Shown here: piece after piece, positions 1-8,640 of the stretch
How positions within the stretch are numbered: position 1 is the stretch's first letter
Layout: every line of letters starts with the position of its first letter
DNA from: Ignavibacteria bacterium
Lineage (GTDB): Bacteria; Bacteroidota; Ignavibacteria; Kapaibacteriales; UBA4661
Direction: 5' to 3'
DNA: 64,000 bases
Assembly: GCA_014654705.1 (NCBI GenBank)
Contig: JACVZY010000051.1
Span: forward strand, 186,001 to 250,000
Translations under genes and position numbers: made by a program
The notes under the pieces: model-generated
What the model saw: the letters and a program-made list of their open reading frames with translations, nothing else
The model's database searches: none
Told to the model about the DNA's origin: nothing

Positions 1-2077
1 TGGGCGTACTGCCAACGCCGGAGAAATCAAATTGTGCGGCGGGCATTGTAAATGCTTGTCCCGTAGCAAATGTCCATGTTGCTCCAAAGTCCCACGAATC
101 GTTTAACTGGTATTGCGCTACAATCGAAATATCGTGGCGGCGGTCGTAGCGCGGATAGAACATTTTTCCACCATTGAGATCGGCGAATGTGCGTTCTGTC
201 CACGAGAGCGTGTAGCCAATCCAGCCCGTCAGAGCACCCATTCGTTTATTCAAGAACAATTCTACGCCGTAAGCCTGCCCGTTGCCGGAAGTAAGTTGGT
301 CTTCTCTTGGTGCGCCGATGGCGGTAAGTTGTACGTCGTCACGAAATTCGAGGAGGTTTCGCAGTGACTTGTAATAGCCTTCGACGCTGAAAAGATATTC
401 TTTGTCGAATAATTGCGTTTCCACGCCAAGAACGTACTGGACACCACTGGCGGGGTTAATCGTTTCTGTGGCAGGAAACCACGTGTCATTCGGGAGCGAA
501 AACCCATTGAGCACAAGCAAATGTAAAAACTGGTTCGCCACTGCAAATGCACCTTTGACGGCAACGTCTTCCGCTACTTGAAGGCTTACCGAAGCACGTG
601 GTTCAGGCAGCCATCGGTTACCGCGCGAGAAATAGGATAGTCTGAAGCCAAGATTTGTGGAGAGAATCGGTGAAATTTGCCATTCGTCCTGAATATATGC
701 GCCGCCTTCGATAGATTCTTGTACGGCAGCATTTCCGCTATTGCGCAAAAATTGCTCAAAAGCAGATGTTCCCGATGTGCCGAGAGCCGTTTGAAAGCGG
801 TGAAATGTGCCTTCAATGCCGGTTTTGATGGTATGCTCAGGAGCGGGAAACCACTGCGCTTCGCCTCGCACGGTGAAATCGCGCACGTTGGAAAAGGTGT
901 TGAACGCGAAATCATTGCCAAAGTCAATATCTTGGCGGTAGGCGTAATCAGTAAAAATGGCGGAAAAATTAGTAAAGAGCGACGGCGAGACGATGTGCGT
1001 CCAGCGCAGATTTCCCGTCGCATTTCCCCAGTTAATGCCGAAGCTCGCGTCTGCACCGATGCCGAGCGTAAGGTCGTCGCGTCCGAAATATCCGCTTAAA
1101 AATAAGCGGTCGTTGTCTGAGATTTTATAGTTCAACTTTGCGTTCAAATCATAAAAATAATATCCAAAGCCGGGCGCACCGGCTCCAGGTGGGTTCACGA
1201 GATTCGCAACAGCAAGCGGAAGGTCGAAATATGTACGCCGCCCGGACACCATAAAGGTCACATCTTCCGTAATCGGACCCTCGACCGTTAGGCGTGCGGC
1301 AATCAGGCTGACATTTCCTGTTCCCGAAAATTTCTCCTTTGTTCCTTCGCGCATCGTCATATCCACAACGCTTGAAAGTCGGCTTCCGTACTCCGCCGGG
1401 AATGCGCCCTTAATCACCCGCACGTCTTGAATCGCGTCGGCATTGAAGGTGCTAAAAAAACCGAAGAGGTGGGAGGGGTTGTACACCGTAACGCCATCGA
1501 GCAAAATTAAATTCTGGTCGGGCGACCCTCCGCGAACATACAAACCGCTTGAAAGCTCGTTTCCTGCTTTAATGCCAGGCAAAAACTGGAGTGTTCGGAA
1601 CACGTCTGCTTCACCCAAAATAGCGGGCATCTTTTTGATAAAATCGCTCGAGATCGCTACGGTGCTAATTGTTTTCGTAGAATTGATTTCCTGACGCTCT
1701 GCACTTACGGTTACTTCGCCCGATTTTGCGCTTTGCACAGTTAGCCCTATATTCAGCCGAATGCTTTCATCGGGCTTTGCAATCGTTACTTGCTTTTTGT
1801 AGGTTTTGTAGCCGATTCCGCGCACTTCGAGGAAGTATGTTCCGGGGGCAATGTTGGGCAGGGAATAGAACCCAAATTTATTCGTCCGTGCGCCGCGTAC
1901 GGTCGAGGCGGCAGTTATCTTCTCCTCTTTGGAAAGAATAACATTTACTCCAATAACAACTTCGCCGGAGGCAGATTCGTTCACGGAGCCTGAAATAACG
2001 GCATTTTGAGCGAATAGTCGAATAGCACATAGCAAGAAAAGACTCGCAAAAGCAAGACTTCGTTTCAAATATGTCAT
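1..2077 (-). CDS. TonB-dependent receptor, partial (C-terminus off the window)
   Basis: Outer-membrane TonB-dependent receptor of the carboxypeptidase-regulatory-like type; its substrate cannot be read from sequence. The frame runs open from the ATG at 2077 to the window edge (about 692 codons), so the barrel C-terminus is missing. Residues 1-23 form a signal peptide ending LFAQ. Residues about 28-115 are a CarboxypepD_reg-like domain (GVNVILS, FGFYSLPNIAPGTY, GYKTYKK). A plug domain follows (FLPGIKAGNELSSGLYVRGG, QNLILLDGVTVYNPSHLFG, GAFPAEYGSRLSSVVDM), then aromatic-rich barrel strands. An in-frame ATG at 2095 would add six residues. It stands alone on the minus strand behind a 500-bp gap. 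Confidence 0.93.
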   Translation of the reverse strand, partial: MTYLKRSLAFASLFLLCAIRLFAQNAVISGSVNESASGEVVIGVNVILSKEEKITAASTVRGARTNKFGFYSLPNIAPGTYFLEVRGIGYKTYKKQVTIAKPDESIRLNIGLTVQSAKSGEVTVSAERQEINSTKTISTVAISSDFIKKMPAILGEADVFRTLQFLPGIKAGNELSSGLYVRGGSPDQNLILLDGVTVYNPSHLFGFFSTFNADAIQDVRVIKGAFPAEYGSRLSSVVDMTMREGTKEKFSGTGNVSLIAARLTVEGPITEDVTFMVSGRRTYFDLPLAVANLVNPPGAGAPGFGYYFYDLNAKLNYKISDNDRLFLSGYFGRDDLTLGIGADASFGINWGNATGNLRWTHIVSPSLFTNFSAIFTDYAYRQDIDFGNDFAFNTFSNVRDFTVRGEAQWFPAPEHTIKTGIEGTFHRFQTALGTSGTSAFEQFLRNSGNAAVQESIEGGAYIQDEWQISPILSTNLGFRLSYFSRGNRWLPEPRASVSLQVAEDVAVKGAFAVANQFLHLLVLNGFSLPNDTWFPATETINPASGVQYVLGVETQLFDKEYLFSVEGYYKSLRNLLEFRDDVQLTAIGAPREDQLTSGNGQAYGVELFLNKRMGALTGWIGYTLSWTERTFADLNGGKMFYPRYDRRHDISIVAQYQLNDSWDFGATWTFATGQAFTMPAAQFDFSGVGSTP

Positions 2078-2095
2078 GGAAAAATTTTGAGACAT

Positions 2096-2577
2096 AGACT
2101 TGATAAAGTAGGTGGTGAAAATTTTCTTTTCTAAAGAAGCTGATACCATAGAACTTCGTTACAAAGCACTTGTGCTATAAACGTTTTTATTTGTGCGACA
2201 TTGTACAAATAATATCGTTTTTTTGTTCAATGCCGAATTATAGGCGCAATGTGGGAAGTTCCTACAAACGCAAGTGATTATCATTTGATGAGGAAAAGTA
2301 ATGCGGAGACTTTGCTTGACAGATTGATTGTAGGCTGTTCTTTTGGAGGTGAAGTTTCGCACTATTTGGCAGACCGTGCAAGTGGTGGTGCTTGGAGAAT
2401 AAGCTGAATTACAGTTTGGATAGGCATTGAAGAGCTTTGCACCCATACAATATTCTGTTTTTCAAAAATCCATGTAAGCTGCTACATTTTGCCTACTCCG
2501 CGGCAAAAATCTATACCTAAAGCTAACTTTTCGTTGGCAAGATGGAATCTTCGTAATGATTGTCTTCGGTAAGCGTC
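2096..2577. other. Intergenic region, mostly featureless
   Basis: A gap of about 480 bp between the receptor and the mlaF-like gene. It is A/T-rich with no recognised tRNA, repeat or strong terminator. The only candidate coding stretch is the 52-codon plus-strand frame listed separately. A 95-codon minus-strand frame across the same bases has Cys/Thr/Asn-rich composition unlike a real protein. Confidence 0.5.
2249..2407 (+). CDS. Candidate small protein (52 aa), unrecognised
   Basis: An ATG-to-TGA frame of 52 codons alone in a 480-bp gap. The product begins MWEVPTNASDYHLM, contains a glycine-rich stretch (VGCSFGGEVSHYLAD) and ends GGAWRIS. The composition is protein-like, but there is no Shine-Dalgarno sequence, no clear promoter and no family I recognise. 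It could be a chance frame or the remnant of a longer gene. Confidence 0.25.
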   Translation: MWEVPTNASDYHLMRKSNAETLLDRLIVGCSFGGEVSHYLADRASGGAWRIS

Positions 2578-3351
2578 TCACTCATATCGCTCAATAAATT
2601 CCTTTATCACTTTGTCATCGCTTACGCGAAGCTCATTGGGGGTGCCGAAAAAGCGAACAACACCTTGTTCCAAAAGCGCAACGTTTTTAGCAACTTTATA
2701 GACCGAGAACATATCGTGGGTGATAACAATAGAGGTAACCGAAAGTTTTTGTGAAAGCTCAAGGATGAGATTGTCTATCTGTTCGGATGTGATGGGGTCA
2801 AGCCCAGTTGTTGGCTCATCGTAGAGGATATATTGAGGGCTGCCCACAAGCGCCCGCGCCACGCCGACACGCTTGCGCATACCACCGGAAAGGTCGGATG
2901 GCTTCTTATCGCGCAATAGCGTGTACTCCTTCTCAAACTCAGCCGTTGTTACCGTTGCTATGTCCGGCAGTAATCCCACTGCCGCAAGAACACGCCGTGC
3001 TTCTGCGTCTAGAACGTCCACGCGGCGCTCTCCATGCTCATAAAGGCTCAGTACAACATTGTCCCATACGCTCATCGAATCAAAAAGTGCTGCGCCTTGG
3101 AATACATAGCCAATGCTGCGCCTAAGCTCAAATAAATCTTTACCGTGCAGGGTCTGTACTTCTTTCCCATCAACGAAGACTGTGCCGTCGTCCGGCTCTA
3201 ATAGACCGACTATATGTTTCAGAAGAACGCTTTTCCCACAGCCGGAGCGCCCAATGACGCACATTGTTTCGCCGGGTTGGATAGTGAGGTCAATTCCGTT
3301 CAGAACCTGCTTTGCGCCAAATGCTTTGCGAAGACCGCGAATTTCAATCAT
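2578..3351 (-). CDS. ABC transporter ATPase, MlaF-like
   Basis: ATP-binding subunit of an Mla/Ttg2-type lipid transporter, cytoplasmic and membrane-associated, 257 aa from the ATG at 3351. Longer frames reach back into psd, but homology begins at MIEIRGLRKAFG. Visible: Walker A GRSGCGKS (34-41), Q-loop at VFQGAALFDSM, signature LSGGMRKRV (154-162), Walker B ILYDEPTTGLDP and switch His at ITHD (212). The Q-loop with ALFDS and the signature with GGMRKR are typical of MlaF. About 15 extra residues (near 135-150, TTAEFEKEYTLL) precede the signature. It lies 40 bp downstream of psd on the same strand, so cotranscription is likely. The permease partner is probably the MlaE-like protein at 49343-50515. 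Confidence 0.88.
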   Translation of the reverse strand: MIEIRGLRKAFGAKQVLNGIDLTIQPGETMCVIGRSGCGKSVLLKHIVGLLEPDDGTVFVDGKEVQTLHGKDLFELRRSIGYVFQGAALFDSMSVWDNVVLSLYEHGERRVDVLDAEARRVLAAVGLLPDIATVTTAEFEKEYTLLRDKKPSDLSGGMRKRVGVARALVGSPQYILYDEPTTGLDPITSEQIDNLILELSQKLSVTSIVITHDMFSVYKVAKNVALLEQGVVRFFGTPNELRVSDDKVIKEFIERYE

Positions 3352-3391
3352 GGTACCGTTAAAAAAATGGGGAAGGTTAGTCGAAAAAATA

Positions 3392-4051
3392 CTACTGCAA
3401 GCGGCATAAAACGGTCTCTCCGCCCACGACGCGCTCACCTTCGCGCACCAGTATGTGTGTGCCTTCCGGTACAATTACGTCCATACGTGAGCCGAACTTC
3501 ATCATACCGAACTCATCGCCTGCTTTGAAGCGGTCGCCCGGCTTTGCTTCGTTCACAATGCGCCGTGCCAGCGCTCCGGTCATTTGCTTGAAAATGAGCA
3601 CGCCTTTATTGTTTTTGAGTCCGATAATTGTTTGTTCATTTTCCTCCGAGGCGCGATGATCCATTGCAACGAGAAATTTTCCACGTCTGTACTCAGAAAA
3701 AACAATTTCTCCATTTGCCGGAACCCGATTGACGTGGACATCCAGAGGAGACAGGAAGATGCTGATGCGCTCTGCCTTTCCTTTGATAAGGCGCGGTTCT
3801 TCCAGTGTGATAATCTGCACGACTTTCCCATCTGCGGGTGCTATTACCACTGCATCGTCGCTGAGTGCCTCCTGAGGCACGGTGCGTGTAGGATTACGAA
3901 AAAACCACAGCGCAAAGAAGCAAACAAGACCGCCAAAGGCAATAAGTAGCCATTTCAAAACGGGGATATCTGACCATAAACCAAAAGTCATCAGTGCAAA
4001 GCCACCTGCGATGAGAGCAAGGAAGTTATCGTAACCATAGCGAGTAATCAT
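3392..4051 (-). CDS. psd: Phosphatidylserine decarboxylase (short, PSD-A type)
   Basis: Converts phosphatidylserine to phosphatidylethanolamine at the inner membrane. The 219 residues match the short prokaryotic family. Two hydrophobic segments (about 10-25 and 33-51) anchor it, followed by FFRNPTR, APADGKV and SPLDVHVNR (101-109, with the conserved His). The self-cleavage site is the Gly-Ser pair at 187-188 in MMKFGSRMD; cleavage would leave a pyruvoyl group on the alpha chain. It is divergent from dnaN across about 190 bp and reads toward the mlaF-like gene, so phospholipid synthesis and transport genes sit together. No pssA is adjacent. Confidence 0.95.
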   Translation of the reverse strand: MITRYGYDNFLALIAGGFALMTFGLWSDIPVLKWLLIAFGGLVCFFALWFFRNPTRTVPQEALSDDAVVIAPADGKVVQIITLEEPRLIKGKAERISIFLSPLDVHVNRVPANGEIVFSEYRRGKFLVAMDHRASEENEQTIIGLKNNKGVLIFKQMTGALARRIVNEAKPGDRFKAGDEFGMMKFGSRMDVIVPEGTHILVREGERVVGGETVLCRLQ

Positions 4052-4061
4052 AGTGTATGTC

Positions 4062-4088
4062 TTGACTTTTTCGTAAATTGTAAGTTTA
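4062..4088 (+). promoter_or_regulatory. Possible Bacteroidetes-type promoter for dnaN
   Basis: TTG at 4062-4064 and TAAGTTTA at 4081-4088 resemble the TTG / TAnnTTTG elements with a 16-bp spacer. The element lies in the divergent psd-dnaN spacer, about 150 bp before the dnaN start. The last base of the -7 element does not match and the spacer is at the short limit. Confidence 0.25.
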
Positions 4089-4238
4089 GTGTGTCCTCAT
4101 TTCTGTTGCGTCTAAGGGACTAAACCATCCCAACAACAGTGTACACCATTTGCACAAAAGCACGTGCAAAAAAGCGTCAGAACTTACGCAAATATCACAA
4201 TTCTTCCAACATTTCATTTTTTGCTTAGGAAAGCCCGT

Positions 4239-5366
4239 ATGAAATTTACCGTCGCTCTGCCAGACCTCCAAAAAGTCCTGCAATCCGCTTTACAAGCCGT
4301 TCCGCCGAAATCCACACTGCCGGTGCTGGAGAATTTTTACTTTCGTTTGGATGGTTCGACTTTGCAGATTACCGCTACGGACCAAGAGCTAACGATTATC
4401 GCCACACTGACCGTTGACGGTACAAGCAACGGCGAGGTTCTTATTCCGGCGCGAAAGCTGTCGGATATTGTGAAAGCGCTTGGCAATGCTGGTCGTATCA
4501 GCGTGAGTGCAGAAGGCAAATCATTCAAAATTACGCTCAAAACAGACTTCGGCGAATACGTGCTGCACGGCTTGGATGCAAATGAATTTCCGTCAGTGCC
4601 TGATTTTTCGACGGGTACAACGATTCAAATTCCTGGCGCAGACGCAATGCGCATTGCGCGAGTGGCTTCCTTTGCCGCTTCCAGAGACGAGTATCGTCCT
4701 GCCATGACGGGTATGCTCTTTGAATGTGACACCACGCGTATCAACGTTGTAACGACCGACGGCTATCGTCTTGTGAAAGTAGTCTTGGCGTCCAGCAATG
4801 GTGCGCTCCTAGCAGATAAAAAGACGGATGTGATTATTCCTGTGCGTGCGATTGACCTCCTGAAGCGCATTGAGGGCGATCTTGTGATGCTTGTAAGCGA
4901 TACACACGCAAAATTCACCACCGGCAATGCGACGATTATCACACGAATTATTGACGAGCGTTTTCCGCCATATGAAAGCGTCATTCCGCAAGGCAACGAC
5001 AAATTTGCACGGGTCGGCACATCGGAACTGATTGCATCGGTCAAACGTGCCGCACTCTTTTCCAACACGAACACCAAGCAAGTACGCCTTGCGCTGAGTA
5101 CAAATAAAATTACCGTCATTGCTGAAGACCAAGAAACCGGCAATAAAGCACAGGAAGAAATTACCTGCGACTATGCGGGCGAGGCATTTGAAATCGGCTT
5201 CAATCATCGCTATATCGAAGAGGCGCTTGCTCACCTTGCCGACGATGGTATCAGTGCAACGGTGCTGACGTTCTCTAACCCCAATCGTGCAGCGCTCATG
5301 AAGCCGCTCCGGGACGATGTAGAAGGCGACGATGTACTGATGCTGGTAATGCCGGTACGACTCTAA
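4239..5366 (+). CDS. dnaN: DNA polymerase III beta subunit (sliding clamp)
   Basis: The ring-shaped processivity clamp that tethers DNA polymerase III and other replication and repair partners to DNA. It is 375 aa from the ATG at 4239 (MKFTVALPDLQKVLQ); an upstream in-frame ATG at 4164 would add 25 residues without family support. Three clamp domains are recognisable: TLPVLENFYF and ATDQELT in the first, RPAMTGMLFE and TTDGYRLV in the second, and a C-terminus ending LMLVMPVRL, the usual family ending that forms part of the partner-binding pocket. recF follows. dnaA, the usual upstream neighbour, is absent and psd lies there on the other strand. Confidence 0.97.
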   Translation: MKFTVALPDLQKVLQSALQAVPPKSTLPVLENFYFRLDGSTLQITATDQELTIIATLTVDGTSNGEVLIPARKLSDIVKALGNAGRISVSAEGKSFKITLKTDFGEYVLHGLDANEFPSVPDFSTGTTIQIPGADAMRIARVASFAASRDEYRPAMTGMLFECDTTRINVVTTDGYRLVKVVLASSNGALLADKKTDVIIPVRAIDLLKRIEGDLVMLVSDTHAKFTTGNATIITRIIDERFPPYESVIPQGNDKFARVGTSELIASVKRAALFSNTNTKQVRLALSTNKITVIAEDQETGNKAQEEITCDYAGEAFEIGFNHRYIEEALAHLADDGISATVLTFSNPNRAALMKPLRDDVEGDDVLMLVMPVRL

Positions 5367-5373
5367 ATTTTAA

Positions 5374-5464
5374 TTACGAATTAGGAATTACGAATGACGG
5401 GCGTTGAGATAGAAAGCGCTTTTCGTTTCTATCATCCTCGTAATTTCTACTTCGCAATTCGTAA
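5374..5464. repeat. Long imperfect inverted repeat in the dnaN-recF spacer
   Basis: The left arm (5374-5394) has TACGAATT followed by GAATTACGA. The right arm (5438-5464) reverse-complements to TACGAATT then AAATTACGAG with a longer bulge. Inside is a perfect 8-bp stem, GATAGAAA (5408-5415) with TTTCTATC (5426-5433), around a 10-nt loop. The element fills nearly all of the spacer, so RNA crossing from dnaN to recF could fold into one extended hairpin. There is no T-run, so it is not an obvious terminator. Fragments of the same ATTCGTAATTC word occur in other gaps (39885-39900, 43525-43560). Confidence 0.6.
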
Positions 5465-5475
5465 CTCTCTTGCAT

Positions 5476-6624
5476 ATGCGTTTGGCTTCGCTGACGGTTG
5501 AAAATATTCGGAATCATCTGCACACGCACTGTGATTTTGTGCAGGGTGTGAATGTTCTTTGCGGTTTGAATGGGCATGGAAAAACGTCGCTTCTGGAGGC
5601 GGTTTCGCTTTGTGCGCTTTCGCAAAGTTTTGTCGCTTGCCCCGATAGTGCCTTGCTTCGGCGTGGTGCGGAATCGGCGGCAGTGTCAACAGCGTCCTAC
5701 ACCGATCTTGCCACGCCGTACAAAGTTGGTGTAAAAATCGGTTTGCATGAGCGGAAGCAGATTGCATCCTCGTTGGGAAAGCGACTCACGCCACAAGACA
5801 TTATTGGTGAAATGCCAATTGTGGTGCTTTCGCCGGACTTCAAGGCGATAACGGCAGGCGCACCGGACGACAGACGCCGTTTTATGAATGGCATTCTTTC
5901 GCAAGCCAGCAAGCTCTATATGGCGAATATGCTCACGATGAAGCGTACGCTCAAGCAGCGCAATGCAATTCTTCACGGCGCAAAGTTGGGACAATCCATA
6001 GATACAGCACTTCTGGAGACATGGACGGAGCAATTCATCCAAACAAGTGCTGAAATCGTTGTCCGGCGCTGGGAGTTTTTGCAGGAATTTTCCGACTACA
6101 CGCGGCGCGTTTACGCTGAGATTGCTCACAATGCCGAAGAAATTACGATGGAATATGAGCCGGACAGCCTTCCACGAGAACTGTTCGATTCAAAGCCAAG
6201 CGTAGAAGCGGTTCGCACAGCGTTTGCTCAAGTATTTGACAAGCAGAAATTCGACGAGCGGCGGCGCGGCACAACGCTTGCCGGACCGCAAAAAGACGAG
6301 ATTGTATTTCGCGTCGGCGGCGGTGTGGCGAAGGAGTGTGCATCGCAAGGGCAGCATAAAACCTTGCTTATTGCACTCAAGACAGCTGAATTCGAGTATT
6401 TGCGCGACCTTCGGCAAGAAACACCGATTGTTCTTTTAGATGATATTTTTAGCGAACTGGATGCAAAGCGGGCTACAAACGTTTTTGCCTTGCTTGAGTC
6501 CGGTGCACAAACACTTCTGACCACGACCGATGAACGAATCTATCACGATTACGTCGCATCATTCGGAACAAACACTCATGCGCTCTTCAGCGTACACGCC
6601 GGAGAAGTAGCACGATTGTACTAA
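5476..6624 (+). CDS. recF: DNA replication and repair protein RecF
   Basis: An SMC-like ATPase that helps load RecA at single-strand gaps. It is 382 aa from the ATG at 5476 (MRLASLTVENIRNH); a TTG six bases upstream is a weaker start. Walker A GLNGHGKT lies at about 30-37. The family block FKAITAGAPDDRRRF follows, then GPQKDEI, the signature region SQGQHKTLLIALK and Walker B VLLDDIFSELD near the C-terminus. Length and motif order are normal. It lies between dnaN and the DUF721 gene, the standard arrangement in this group. Confidence 0.96.
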   Translation: MRLASLTVENIRNHLHTHCDFVQGVNVLCGLNGHGKTSLLEAVSLCALSQSFVACPDSALLRRGAESAAVSTASYTDLATPYKVGVKIGLHERKQIASSLGKRLTPQDIIGEMPIVVLSPDFKAITAGAPDDRRRFMNGILSQASKLYMANMLTMKRTLKQRNAILHGAKLGQSIDTALLETWTEQFIQTSAEIVVRRWEFLQEFSDYTRRVYAEIAHNAEEITMEYEPDSLPRELFDSKPSVEAVRTAFAQVFDKQKFDERRRGTTLAGPQKDEIVFRVGGGVAKECASQGQHKTLLIALKTAEFEYLRDLRQETPIVLLDDIFSELDAKRATNVFALLESGAQTLLTTTDERIYHDYVASFGTNTHALFSVHAGEVARLY

Positions 6625-6674
6625 AGATGCACTCTTCAAATCCAAAGCAGCAAACCGACTAATTCTCGCACGCC

Positions 6675-6965
6675 ATGGAAAATGATTCCGCAACCCCGCT
6701 TGCCGTCTTACTCCAAAAAATGGCAGCAAAGTCGGGCTTGGATAAAAAGCTCCTCGAAGTCTCGGTGATGGAGTATTGGCAAGACGTGGTTGGCGAAAAA
6801 GCAGCGAAATCATGCGTGATTATGCGTATTGAATACGGCAAACTCATGGTACACTGCTCCTCCCCCGTCTGGCGAACGGAATTGCAAATGCGCAAAGCAG
6901 AAGTGATTATGCGCCTCAATGAGCGGGTGGGCAGCGAGGTAGTGAAAGATATTGTTTTTAAGTAA
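6675..6965 (+). CDS. DUF721 family protein (DciA-like)
   Basis: A 96-residue protein of the DUF721 family. The better studied member DciA helps load replicative helicase in bacteria lacking DnaC-type loaders; that this short protein does the same is inference. Visible: a helical N-terminus (LAVLLQKMAAKSG), the family segment VMEYWQDVVGEKAAK with its conserved Trp, then GKLMVHCSSPVWRTELQ and a C-terminal VVKDIVFK. It begins 50 bp after recF, the typical position for the family, which supports cotranscription with replication genes. It lacks the long N-terminal extension of actinobacterial members. Confidence 0.85.
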   Translation: MENDSATPLAVLLQKMAAKSGLDKKLLEVSVMEYWQDVVGEKAAKSCVIMRIEYGKLMVHCSSPVWRTELQMRKAEVIMRLNERVGSEVVKDIVFK

Positions 6966-6998
6966 AGAGTTTTTCTTTGTTCCAATTTGAGGTGAAGT

Positions 6999-7420
6999 AT
7001 GGGTTTAGTATATGCTGATATTGAAATTATTAACAGCGACGATGAAGCATTGCATCGTCGCGGGTTTATGAAAGAAGACGACATCAAAAAGATTGCCGTT
7101 ACAGCACTTGTGGATAGTGGTGCATATATGCTGGCTATCAACGAAACGATACGAACACAGCTTGATTTGATAACACTTGACACGCAAACGGCAGAACTTG
7201 CTGACAGTTCACAGTTGCAGTTGGATATTGTTGGTCCTGTCACGGTCAAATTCGCCAACCGCGCTACTACCTGCCGCGCAATGGTTCTTCCGGGTAATTC
7301 TGAAGTGCTTTTGGGCGCAATTCCATTGGGGAGGATATGGATGTGGTAATTAACCCAAAAGAGCAAAAACTTACCGTGAACCCAGCTCATCCTTACATTG
7401 CGCATAAACCTTTGAAATAA
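6999..7420 (+). pseudogene. Clan AA (retropepsin-like) aspartic protease, frameshifted
   Basis: A small single-domain aspartic protease-like protein with the catalytic motif VDSGA (Asp39), a second conserved block at AELADSSQ and LPGNSEVLLGAIPL before the end. The starting frame stops at TGG-TAA (7347-7349) after IPLGRIWMW, which is not the family ending. Reading one frame over from the G-run at 7328-7331 gives EDMDVVINPKEQKL and then VNPAHPYIAHK, the ending I expect, with a TAA at 7418-7420. That stop overlaps the ATG of the next gene (TAATG), which supports the shifted tail as the original C-terminus. The cause could be a mutation, a sequencing error in the G-run, or slippage. Confidence 0.8.
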
Positions 7421-8589
7421 TGAATTTTTTGAAACATCACGCTTTCGCGCTTCTTTGGTTTTGCGTTCTTAGCAGCTACACACTTCGGGCTCAGGATTTT
7501 CGTATTCTGTCCGACGGGGTTGAGTACGCTCAGTTGACGCGGCAAGTACGTTCTTACGATACTACTGCACCTTTGCCATGTGTGGTTAATTTGCTGCGGA
7601 TAGATGGCACGAAAGCCGCATTGCAGCTTGTTCACAGTATGGACGCTGCTATCGGCGTAGAAACGACAAGTTCACTGGCAAAACGCTACAATGCTCTTGC
7701 TGCCACTAACGCAGGCTTTTTTCGTATCGGTAGTATCTTTGCGGGCGATGCGGCGGGCGTATTGCAAATTGACGGCAAACTACTCAGCGAACCACATAAA
7801 GAGCGTGTTGCCTGCGGTATTATCAACCGTGACGACAAAAGCGATCTTGTCTTTGGACACTTGAAATGGAAAGGCGAAGCTCAGATAGGAACACTCCGTT
7901 TTGGTAACAACCCTGCGTATCCACTTGCCGGAATAAATCGTCAGCGCGAAGTAAACGAAATGGTGCTGTTTACGCCCGAATTTCATCGTACAACGCTTAC
8001 GACCACAGGCGGGATAGAGATTGTCGTTCAGAACGGCTTGGTGACAAGTCTGCACGATAGTATTGGTAGTACGTTCATCCCGCCCGACGGTCTTGTTTTG
8101 TCATGCTCCGGTGCGGCACGTGAATGGGCGCTCGCCAACGTGCGCGTCGGCATGAAAGCAGCCACGACGATGCAAATAGAACCGCTCAAAAGTGAAAGCG
8201 CCGGAGGCTTTCGGGCGGCGGAAGACATCGTTGGCGGTGTGTCGCAGCTTCTTGAGGGCGGAAAAATAGCGCTTACATGGCAGCGCGAAGGCGCAGCAGA
8301 AGATTTTGCCCTCGGACGACATCCCCGCACCGCAATCGCAAAACTCCGCGACGGGCGCATGCTGCTTGCTACGGTGGACGGTCGGCAAATCGGTGTAAGC
8401 GCAGGTATGACGCTCGAAGAACTTGCACAAATGCTTGTGGAGTACGGCGCAACCGATGCCGTAAATCTTGACGGCGGCGGTTCGACAACAATGGTCGTGG
8501 GCGGAAAAATCGTCAATAAGCCGTCTGATACTGCCGGAGAGCGTACCGTCAGCGACGCACTACTCGTTTTCCCACGCAAAAAACACTAA
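7420..8589 (+). CDS. Secreted phosphodiester glycosidase family protein (NAGPA domain)
   Basis: A 389-residue exported protein with an N-terminal signal peptide (to about residue 25, cut near TLRAQ). The rest is a NAGPA/DUF2233 domain, named after the enzyme that removes GlcNAc from phosphodiester-linked sugars. Landmarks: LAATNAGFF, a central region ending GRHPRTAIAKL, the box VDGRQ followed by GMTLEELAQML, and the hallmark AVNLDGGGSTTMV. It probably acts in the periplasm or outside on a sugar phosphodiester, but the substrate is unknown. The start overlaps the stop of the preceding protease frame (TAATG), suggesting translational coupling. gyrB follows 51 bp later. Confidence 0.88.
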   Translation: MNFLKHHAFALLWFCVLSSYTLRAQDFRILSDGVEYAQLTRQVRSYDTTAPLPCVVNLLRIDGTKAALQLVHSMDAAIGVETTSSLAKRYNALAATNAGFFRIGSIFAGDAAGVLQIDGKLLSEPHKERVACGIINRDDKSDLVFGHLKWKGEAQIGTLRFGNNPAYPLAGINRQREVNEMVLFTPEFHRTTLTTTGGIEIVVQNGLVTSLHDSIGSTFIPPDGLVLSCSGAAREWALANVRVGMKAATTMQIEPLKSESAGGFRAAEDIVGGVSQLLEGGKIALTWQREGAAEDFALGRHPRTAIAKLRDGRMLLATVDGRQIGVSAGMTLEELAQMLVEYGATDAVNLDGGGSTTMVVGGKIVNKPSDTAGERTVSDALLVFPRKKH

Positions 8590-8640
8590 AGTCTTCAGCT
8601 AATTTTAAGAACCTCATTTTTTCTTTTTCATTTCAATACT

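Noticed and set aside
2159-2446. 95-codon minus-strand frame in the gap before the mlaF-like gene
   Set aside because: Cys/Thr/Asn-rich with no family resemblance, no ribosome binding site, and overlapped by a more protein-like plus-strand frame.
3391-3474. Longer start for the mlaF-like ATPase inside psd
   Set aside because: The extra 41 residues overlap psd and carry no ABC features. The family begins at MIEIRGL (3351).
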